NCBI RefSeq assembly: GCF_013085255.1 | Contig: NZ_JABFCX010000002.1 | Span: 1,168,501 to 1,232,500, forward strand | DNA: 64,000 bases | Origin: Parvularcula mediterranea | GTDB lineage: Bacteria; Pseudomonadota; Alphaproteobacteria; Caulobacterales; Parvularculaceae | Direction of reading: 5' to 3' | In this document: in pieces, positions 58,201 through 64,000 of the stretch | Position numbering within the stretch: the stretch's first letter is position 1 | Layout: every line of letters begins with the position of its first letter | The notes under the pieces: generated by a model | What the model saw: only the letters and a program-made list of their open reading frames with translations | Told to the model about the DNA's origin: nothing | Database searches by the model: none | Translations under genes and position numbers: made by a program

Positions 58201-58287
58201 GCCCAGGTGGCGGAATTGGTAGACGCGCCAGCTTCAGGTGCTGGTGTCCGTATGGACGTGGAGGTTCGAGTCCTCTTCTGGGCACCA
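58201..58287 (+). tRNA. tRNA-Leu (anticodon CAG), integration site
   Basis: 87 bases with encoded CCA. Acceptor stem GCCCAGG pairs with TCTGGGC; anticodon stem CCAGC-TTCAGGT-GCTGG gives anticodon CAG; a long variable arm GTCCGTATGGAC is typical of tRNA-Leu; T arm GGAGG-TTCGAGT-CCTCT. The gene is intact. A recombinase ORF is read antisense into it, so it is likely the attachment site of the adjacent element. Confidence 0.97.
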
Positions 58288-59868
58288 TTCCTGGTCAAAA
58301 CTGGGCACTTCGAGCCCGCTCCCGCTTGGCGCAGTCGCTTTGGCGAGTATGGCGGCGTTGGGGCCTTGGATCGTGATGGCTTCCTTGGACACGGATACAT
58401 CGGAGACGAGCGTCCTGAGATAGGCGCGGCGGAAGCTTGGGTCGGCTTGGTCTGTGAGGCGGGTTCGGGCGGCTTTGGCGAAGGCTTCGATCTTCGCGCT
58501 TGAGAGCGCTGCCAGCGGGGCTTGAGTCGCCGCTTCGATCCTCGCGAGCTGATGGTTGATGCGGGCGATCGCATCTTTGCCGCTGTCGATCTTTCCACGG
58601 AGAACCGTGTCGAGTTCGAGCGCGCCCTCGGCGAGGAGGTCGTAGAGCCGCTGGAGCTTTCGGGTCTCGGCGGCCTTGCGGTTCCTGAGGTCACGGATGG
58701 CGGCAGCCTGATCGCCGCGCCTGTCCTGAAGCCGCTTGATTAGTAGAGGAAGCATCTCGCTGAGGCGCGAAGGGGCAAGGGCTTCGTCGAGAACAGCCTC
58801 GGTCACAGCGCTGTCGAGGGCCGCTTCGGGGACAGACACGCCATCGCAGCGGGCCTTGCCGCTATCGAGCTTGCGGGCGCATTTATAGTAGCGGTAGCGG
58901 CCTGCCTTGCCCGTCGCGATCCGCAAGGGCCCTCCGCATGCCGAGCATGTAGCGAGGCCCGTTAGGAGTACCTTGCTGGTCGTCACCCGGGGCGGGGTCT
59001 TGAGCGGGTGCTGGCGTTCAAGCTTCTCTGCAGCCTTGGCAAAGACCTGCGGTTCGATGATCGCGGGGACATCCATCTTCACCCAGTCCGCAGACGGGCG
59101 AAGCGCGCCGGTCTTGGCGCAGGCGCGGCCGAACCAGTATTCGCCGATATAGGTCTCGTTACGGAGGATTTTGGTGATGAACTGCTTGGTGAAGGCGGTC
59201 CCGCGCCGCGTCTTGAGCCCAAGCCTGCCGAGCTGTCCTGCAATAGCCGTGACGCCGATCGGCCCTTTCCGGCCATCGCCGGTGACGTAAAGCGCGAAGA
59301 TGAGCTTCACGATCTCGGCTTCTGCCGGGTCGATCTCCAGCTTCTTCTTTTGCTTCTTGCCCCGGGTCTCGGCGACGTGAGTCCGGTAGCCCAATGGCGG
59401 CTGGCTCCCGTTCCAGAAGCCCTGACGGGCATTCTCCAGCATGGCGCGGGTGGTGTGCTTGGAGGTCTCCCGGCTCTGGTGCTCATCGAACATCCCGATC
59501 ATGGCCCGCATCATCGGAGCGGTCTCGGCATCACCGAAGTCCTGGCTGATCGAGACGAGCTTGACGCCCGCTTTTTGCAAGGCGCGTTCGTGGATCAGGA
59601 GGTCGGTCAGGGATCGCGCAAAGCGGGACTGCGAATGAACGACGATGACGTCGAAGGGGCGCGGTGTGCCCTTCGCGGACCCTAGCATCGCCTGAAGCTC
59701 AGGCCGGTTGTCCGTGGTCGCACTGTAGCCGCGATCAACGAATTCCGCTTCGCCGCTCCAGCCTTTGGCACGAATATAGTCCTGGCACCTCGCAATCTGA
59801 TCGGGGATCGAAAGCTCCGCTTCGGCCTGCTGGCCCGTGGACACCCTCGCATAGATCACCGCGCGCAT
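58234..59868 (-). CDS. Large serine recombinase (integrase), 3' end inside tRNA-Leu
   Basis: 544 residues. Resolvase domain with catalytic Ser in IYARVSTGQQ (Ser10), then the recombinase domain (GYRTHVAETR... to residue about 290), a zinc-ribbon with CSACGG and YYKCARKL near 315-355, and a coiled coil at about 380-460. The last 17 residues from Trp in EWCPEEDSNLH, and the stop, lie inside tRNA-Leu, read antisense. The ATG overlaps the upstream 60-residue ORF by 13 bases. Site-specific integration into the tRNA gene is inferred from this overlap. The enzyme is otherwise intact. Confidence 0.93.
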   Translation of the reverse strand: MRAVIYARVSTGQQAEAELSIPDQIARCQDYIRAKGWSGEAEFVDRGYSATTDNRPELQAMLGSAKGTPRPFDVIVVHSQSRFARSLTDLLIHERALQKAGVKLVSISQDFGDAETAPMMRAMIGMFDEHQSRETSKHTTRAMLENARQGFWNGSQPPLGYRTHVAETRGKKQKKKLEIDPAEAEIVKLIFALYVTGDGRKGPIGVTAIAGQLGRLGLKTRRGTAFTKQFITKILRNETYIGEYWFGRACAKTGALRPSADWVKMDVPAIIEPQVFAKAAEKLERQHPLKTPPRVTTSKVLLTGLATCSACGGPLRIATGKAGRYRYYKCARKLDSGKARCDGVSVPEAALDSAVTEAVLDEALAPSRLSEMLPLLIKRLQDRRGDQAAAIRDLRNRKAAETRKLQRLYDLLAEGALELDTVLRGKIDSGKDAIARINHQLARIEAATQAPLAALSSAKIEAFAKAARTRLTDQADPSFRRAYLRTLVSDVSVSKEAITIQGPNAAILAKATAPSGSGLEVPSFDQEWCPEEDSNLHVHTDTST

Positions 59869-60038
59869 GGTCTTTGTCCCTCGTCATTGTCGTTGGCTGC
59901 CAGAAGCTCAGCGATCAAGTCTGCAGCATGGGATTCGAACAGCGCAAGCTCCTCGACTGTGATGTGCGGCGGGAAGGATCCTTCGAAGCGAACAGAAGGC
60001 GCGTTGTCGTTAGCGGCAGGCTGCATGGTCTTGCTCAT
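59856..60038 (-). CDS. Small protein in the recombinase operon
   Basis: 60 residues from ATG 60038, which overlaps the stop of the Rep-like gene (ATGA). Acidic, no signal. It holds two 'AANDN' tracts, near residues 8-12 and 48-52. The stop is 13 bases inside the recombinase gene. Tight overlaps at both ends argue that it is translated. Function unknown; small recombinase-associated proteins include directionality factors, but no motif supports that here. Confidence 0.65.
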   Translation of the reverse strand: MSKTMQPAANDNAPSVRFEGSFPPHITVEELALFESHAADLIAELLAANDNDEGQRPCAR

Positions 60039-61111
60039 CGCTTGACCTCCAGCGCATCCATCTTGGCCCGGACGTCGGCGTCCCAGAGAGGCCCAGGACA
60101 ATTGTCGTTGGCGCGCCTCAAAAGGAGCGCGAGGGCATCGTCCGTGCTCAGGATGTGATCACCACCCTCCAAAAGGCTGGCTTCCGCTGCAAAGCGCTTG
60201 AGATAGCCGAGGATCGCGAGGGCGGAGCGCTCATGGACTACCGCCAAGCTGTCGGGCCATCGCTCCTGTGGCGTCTCGATATCGAAGCCTGCGAAGCTCC
60301 GTGAGCGTTCGATGAGATTACGCCAGAGGAGGTGGAGGGGCCAGCGGGAGCGGTTCTGGTCATCGCAGGGCTGCCTCAGGCTCGTGTGATCCGATGCGAG
60401 GCTCACGAGAACGCCGGAAAGCCTGGCCCCGAGATCGTGAAAGCTGTCGATACCCCGTTCCTTCAAGGCCTCACGCCGAAGCTGCCATTCGATGCGCCAG
60501 ACATCGTCCTTGATACCCCAAAGTGGGTGGAACCACGTCTTGCTGCTAGCCTCGACGATCTCGGCGCTCTTGTCATAAACGCGGAGCTGGAGGTCGCCCG
60601 AGCCAAGATGCATCGTCTGGACCTGGCCTGAGCGCCGGAAGCGTTTGTCCCGCCGCAGCCGCGTCACGAAGTGATCGAGGCAAAAGTCCATCACCGGGAG
60701 GTGCGTGTCGAAGGCGACATCGACGCGGCTCACCCGATCAGGCCCCAAGGGTGTCATGCCAAGGGCTCCGCACCAGTCCCGAACGCTCTGCACCAAGGCG
60801 ACTGACCCAAAGTGCCAAAGGGCTTCGGAGCGGAACTCCACAAAGAGGGCCGGGCTCATCCGCTCCGCGAGCTTCAGGGTGAAGTGCGGATGCTCGAAGA
60901 CATGGGCGTAGGGGAACTGCCCTGACGGCAGGAGGCCTAGCTCCAGCCCGCCGAGGGTCATGCGGTGGACTGAGCGTTTCGGGTCATCGCGAAGAAGCTG
61001 CTTGAGGTAATCAAGCTCGGCAAAGTCGATGGCGCTTGGCCGGGGGTCGACGTCGAAGCTTAGATAGAGGCTGTCGATGCCGGAGATCAGAGGGCGGAAG
61101 GTGTCGTTCAC
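60035..61111 (-). CDS. Replication-initiator-like protein (Rep_trans/phage initiation factor type)
   Basis: 358 residues from a GTG with AAGGAGAG 6 bases upstream; a longer reading to 61213 lacks a good start. Features match replication initiation factors of small plasmids/filamentous phages: 'SGIDSLYLSFDVD', 'RVSRVDVAFD', 'LQLRVYDKSAEI' and 'WRIEWQLRREALKE'. The catalytic Tyr of rolling-circle initiators cannot be fixed by eye; 'RVYDKS' is a candidate region. Together with the recombinase it suggests an integrated, formerly autonomous element. First gene of the overlapping three-gene operon. Confidence 0.75.
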   Translation of the reverse strand: MNDTFRPLISGIDSLYLSFDVDPRPSAIDFAELDYLKQLLRDDPKRSVHRMTLGGLELGLLPSGQFPYAHVFEHPHFTLKLAERMSPALFVEFRSEALWHFGSVALVQSVRDWCGALGMTPLGPDRVSRVDVAFDTHLPVMDFCLDHFVTRLRRDKRFRRSGQVQTMHLGSGDLQLRVYDKSAEIVEASSKTWFHPLWGIKDDVWRIEWQLRREALKERGIDSFHDLGARLSGVLVSLASDHTSLRQPCDDQNRSRWPLHLLWRNLIERSRSFAGFDIETPQERWPDSLAVVHERSALAILGYLKRFAAEASLLEGGDHILSTDDALALLLRRANDNCPGPLWDADVRAKMDALEVKR

Positions 61112-61198
61112 GGTTCTCTCCTTATGAAACGAGATCACGGGAGAGGCGCTTCGCTTTGCTACGCGCCACGTGTTGGGCGTCAACCGGGTCCCTCGTAC

Positions 61199-61243
61199 TG
61201 CCCTTAAGGGCACTTACCGAAGGTTCATCTTGGCCCTTAAGGG
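61199..61243. promoter_or_regulatory. Two CCCTTAAGGG palindromes upstream of the Rep-like gene
   Basis: The perfect palindrome CCCTTAAGGG occurs at 61201-61210 (extended to TGCCCTTAAGGGCA, 61199-61212) and again at 61234-61243. They are 33 bases apart, about three helical turns, and 90-130 bases upstream of the GTG. This layout suits an operator or an initiator-binding site at the origin. No protein evidence. Confidence 0.5.
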
Positions 61244-62278
61244 ACATGCGTCTTTTTGATCTGGGTAGGACCCGTAATGAGGCGGCCCGGTTCTTGATGG
61301 CAAGGTCACCAGCAGGGGGTAAGGTTGGTGTGTAGACTGACATATCGGCTCCGTGATCGGGAGCGTCAGTCACCAATGAGTCGGTATACGGAAATACACC
61401 CGAACATGCAGGTCATTTGAACGAAGGTTATGGGTGAAGTGTAGGTGAGATGCAGGAAGCGGCTTCCAAAGCCGCTTCAGCTCGAACGGCGTGACGTCCA
61501 CGAGGGATAACGAGTTGCGCGATGCCCTTTCTTTCCCTGGTGAGCTACTCGCTGCGAAGCTGCAGCCTCAAGGGAACCCCGGCTGCGCCGTGGCGGCCCT
61601 TCCGGGCCGCCCTTGACCCTGCACCTTCAGAGCGAGGGAAGGGCTGCCATACGGCTTGCTACGCAAGCCGCCTTGGCGAAGGCGACGGGATCAGACCCGG
61701 CTGAACCCCTGCTCTGAGCCCCCTGAGAACGCTCAAGCGGAGCCCATGTCGGTGGAGGCCCCCGTGTTACTGATCACGGGGGCCTAGGGATCGAGAGATT
61801 AGAGCCAGATGCTCCTCAGCGGGCCTGCACCAGGTATCGCATCGTCACTTCGCTACTGCGCCTCCGGGATACTACATTCTGGCGGTCATCGCCGAGCGTT
61901 TCCCCGCAGTAGGCTAATGCTCAGCGCGCGTCCCAGCAGATGGCAGCGATGCTGAGCCTTAAGCCGTCCGAGGAGCTTGAAGCGCCCGTCGCGAGCCAAG
62001 TCTTGCTTGCAAGCTCGGCTTCAGCGGAGTGCCTCCGGAGGGCGGCTATACCTGAACAGACGTTTGAGGCTCGTGAGATGAACCTGCGGCTTGGTACTAA
62101 GGCGCAAGGCAGCATGACGAAGCTGATTGATGGCCTGCTGAAACGCGGTGGGGAGAGAGGAAGCAGACGGTCCATGTCCATCACTATAAACACTGCACCG
62201 ATGCGAGGACCCAAGTTGCGGCGACGATCAACATTCAGGGCCCTTGGGAGGGGCAGAGCGAGAATGGAGGACAACTAC
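61244..62278. other. Non-coding stretch of the element with strong palindromes
   Basis: No supportable gene on either strand. It has perfect hairpins at 61456-61478 (10 bp, 3-base loop), 61592-61611 (8 bp, 4-base loop) and 61756-61785 (11 bp, 8-base loop). GC content is similar to the core. Possible origin, transfer or regulatory region of the mobile element; ORFs here show no family features. Confidence 0.5.
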
Positions 62279-62443
62279 ATGAACCCCAAGCTCTCTGTTA
62301 CCAGCCCAGCCTACAGGCTGAACCTGACCCTGCGCTGCGGAGAAAAGAACCGGCAGGGTGCGCAATGGCAAGCCCCAGCGATGCGCGGACGGAAAAGGTG
62401 TCGGCTGCACGGAGGAAAGGCTACGGATTCGACAAAAAGGTGA
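62279..62443 (+). CDS. Decayed HGG-motif small protein
   Basis: 54 residues from ATG 62279 with GGAGG 8 bases upstream. The pattern CGEKNRQGAQWQAPAM then CRLHGGKATD is like mobile-element proteins with CGAxTRxGxPCxAPAMxNGRCRxHGGxSTG. Here the second Cys is Trp (WQAPAM) and the end is altered (HGGKATDSTKR), so it is probably a degenerate copy. Function of the family is unknown. Confidence 0.5.
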   Translation: MNPKLSVTSPAYRLNLTLRCGEKNRQGAQWQAPAMRGRKRCRLHGGKATDSTKR

Positions 62444-62769
62444 GGGTAACGCGATGAGAAGTTCTACTCGGGTCTCTGGCCCGGGCTGACACACACTCGG
62501 ACACCATTAAAAGAGCAATTGCACCCGGGTTCTGGAAACAATACTTCAAAATGATCGTTCGTGAGTTAGGTCTCAGGCTATGTACCTGCCATTTTGGCTC
62601 TAAGTGCACTAACGAATCAACATCTACGGGCCAAATTCCAAGGAAAGGTTATCCAGGCACCGCACTCTCAGGCGCCCTAAGCCGGTCGCTTTTCCTATGT
62701 CGGTTTGGCAAGTAAATTTGACTGTTGTCTCTCGAGAAAAGAGCGATCACTGAAAAACCTAGCCTAGCT
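62444..62769. other. AT-richer stretch between the element and the RHS module
   Basis: I see no gene, RNA or clear terminator here. Base composition falls markedly from about 62500 onwards, which marks the entry into the RHS/immunity module. Confidence 0.5.
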
Positions 62770-63309
62770 CTAATCAAGCGCTTCGGATGCTCGAGTATCA
62801 CAGGCATCTTTGGACGAAAACAAACCGATTCCATCGGCAGCAAAAATTCCAGTCACGAAGCCTGCAGGTTCAGAATTCCACACGACTATGGTTTGTACAC
62901 CACGACAGAAGTCATACTCGTAAACTGTTAGATAGCCATCATTCGATCGCGCTGTGACTAACCAACCATCCGCAAGCACATTTGAGACGGTGAACTGTGT
63001 TTCCTTAACCGTCCAGTCTACGATCGATACATCAATTGGGATGCTAATCCGAGCATTCATTGCCGGGATGGTTAGGCATTTAATCTCCGAAGTTGAACAT
63101 ACATCGATCGGCCCAGAAATAGTATCAAATGAATATGTGTCTAAGCGCTCAACCGAACGCGCCTTAACATCGATAGCATATGATGTTTTACTGTCTGGCA
63201 AAACGGGAATGTATAAGTACTGACTTTCCGTGAGCTTCTCGTCGTGGGCGCACGAGCAAGCTAGGAAGGTCAGCAAGAGGACACTACTCCGCACTATGAA
63301 TGAACGCAT
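62770..63309 (-). CDS. Candidate immunity lipoprotein
   Basis: 179 residues; hydrophobic signal (MRSFIVRSSVLLLTFLACSC) with cysteines at 18 and 20, so a lipoprotein is likely. AT-rich codons, unlike the core genes. No recognised family. It starts 5 bases after the RHS gene's stop on the same strand, the normal position of an immunity gene beside a polymorphic toxin. A role as immunity is inferred from position and signal only. Confidence 0.65.
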   Translation of the reverse strand: MRSFIVRSSVLLLTFLACSCAHDEKLTESQYLYIPVLPDSKTSYAIDVKARSVERLDTYSFDTISGPIDVCSTSEIKCLTIPAMNARISIPIDVSIVDWTVKETQFTVSNVLADGWLVTARSNDGYLTVYEYDFCRGVQTIVVWNSEPAGFVTGIFAADGIGLFSSKDACDTRASEALD

Positions 63310-63314
63310 CTAAG

Positions 63315-64000
63315 TCACCAAGTTCCAATTCTGTATGCGGCGCCACGATACCCTTCGGAAATGACACCCAGACGTTTACCGGCCTCGCGGGACTCCACAT
63401 CATTCTGGTATTCTGCCCGCTTGAATGCAAGCTTCTGCGCGAGAAAAGGCTCTGCCAGTGCGCGTGCCCGCCGATTTCGATCCGATGCGGTAAAGTGGTA
63501 TACCTCATGAATAACTATGTGAGCTGATAGATCAGAGGGCGAAAACTTGACATTGCCTTCAGAAGCGGCCTTGGCGACAGCATCAACTCCTCCCTTCCAT
63601 ACGTCTACTGAATTATCGGTACCAACGTTTGCCGTTGCATAACGCTGAGGATCTTTCGAATTGTGTGTCTTAGGACGGATATTAAACGCAGATATTTCCT
63701 CCCAAGCCGCAACCTCTTCCTCAGTGCCACCGTCCGCAATCGCTCCTCCAACAATCTTTATCTGCGCCTCAAGCTCGGCGACAGCGGCTTCCTCCTCAGG
63801 GGTGAGATCTTCGCGATCATGGATGTTTATCGTACAATCTTGGTAGCGCTCCGCACGAGTTCCACAAAGTCCCATTGGGTCTATTATTGTCGTGGGGCTG
63901 TTGAGTGCATACGAGTATCTATTGAAGTAAGCGGGCCCACCCGTGTCGAACTCAACCGGATCCTTTGCAAGAAACCTCCCAACCACTGGGTTGTAGTACC
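63315..64000 (-). CDS. RHS-repeat protein C-terminus with HExxH toxin domain (5' partial)
   Basis: About 228 residues are visible; the gene continues past the right edge. It begins YYNPVVGRFLAKDPVEFDTGG, the RHS-associated core end, followed by 'YALNSPTTIIDPMGL', the usual boundary before the variable toxin domain. The C-terminal 170 residues include VIHEVYHFTASD, an HExxH metal motif, suggesting a metalloprotease-type effector. AT-rich like its downstream neighbour. Likely a contact-dependent or secreted toxin; delivery unknown. Confidence 0.85.
   Translation of the reverse strand, partial: YYNPVVGRFLAKDPVEFDTGGPAYFNRYSYALNSPTTIIDPMGLCGTRAERYQDCTINIHDREDLTPEEEAAVAELEAQIKIVGGAIADGGTEEEVAAWEEISAFNIRPKTHNSKDPQRYATANVGTDNSVDVWKGGVDAVAKAASEGNVKFSPSDLSAHIVIHEVYHFTASDRNRRARALAEPFLAQKLAFKRAEYQNDVESREAGKRLGVISEGYRGAAYRIGTW

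Noticed and set aside
59856-60038. Likeness of AANDN to the start of the alphaproteobacterial tmRNA tag
   Set aside because: Only a few residues agree, there is no alanine-rich degron at the end, and no tmRNA-like gene is seen.
61940-62278. Upstream extension of the HGG-motif ORF
   Set aside because: No RBS at the far start and no family features before the ATG at 62279, which has GGAGG.

Overview
The window is a stretch of an alphaproteobacterial chromosome, probably a marine or freshwater member of the Caulobacterales/Hyphomonadaceae/Parvularculaceae type. The reasons are strongly GC-rich third codon positions, an ATP synthase set, an L21-L27-GNAT-Obg block, a DUF2794 protein, a VPxPA-CTERM surface protein, and a carbohydrate locus with TonB receptors and tryptophan-halogenase-like genes. 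I cannot name the species.

Layout. 1-6277: ATP synthase genes atpA (5' cut by the window), atpG, atpD and atpC. They are interrupted by a lipoprotein gene, a sulfotransferase-like gene, and a 56-residue membrane-protein ORF followed by a terminator. 6274-23463: housekeeping and envelope genes (TerC, small M50 protease, cysteine synthase, metallophosphoesterase lipoprotein, beta-lactamase-like hydrolase, 3-hydroxyacyl-CoA dehydrogenase, AEC transporter, BAX-inhibitor-like protein, a large zinc metalloprotease, an RsmB-like methyltransferase). 23513-23589: tRNA-Arg(CCG). 23787-31000: a GH31 alpha-glucosidase and a TolC/HlyD/ABC export operon whose ABC ATPase domain has lost its nucleotide-binding motifs. 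30238-37173: a beta-helix lipoprotein with a diheme cytochrome, then a sigma factor / FecR / TonB-receptor signalling operon. 37517-48463: an alpha-glucan locus (GH97, GH13, TonB receptor) joined to two tryptophan-halogenase-like flavoproteins and a DUF6445 protein. 48440-52816: a phosphorelay cluster of two hybrid kinases, an HPt-receiver protein and a lone receiver, with no DNA-binding output. 52813-58057: nitronate monooxygenase-like enzyme, rplU, rpmA, GNAT, obgE, RidA, a structured intergenic region and an NDUFA9-like protein.

58201-64000 is accessory DNA. A tRNA-Leu(CAG) gene is followed by a serine recombinase whose last 17 codons and stop are read antisense through the tRNA itself. 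Next come a 60-residue ORF and a replication-initiator-like gene in one overlapping operon, a roughly 1.2-kb non-coding stretch with several strong palindromes, a decayed HGG-motif small protein, and an AT-richer module with a candidate immunity lipoprotein and the C-terminal end of an RHS polymorphic toxin with an HExxH motif.

Genes that appear to work together: the glucan locus (outer-membrane import by the TonB receptor, hydrolysis by secreted GH13/GH97, and cytoplasmic GH31 elsewhere); the sigma/FecR/receptor cell-surface signalling chain; the beta-helix/diheme cytochrome pair; and the recombinase/Rep element inserted at tRNA-Leu. A recurring trait is that six convergent gene pairs share a 4-base stop/stop overlap, leaving no room for a terminator between them.
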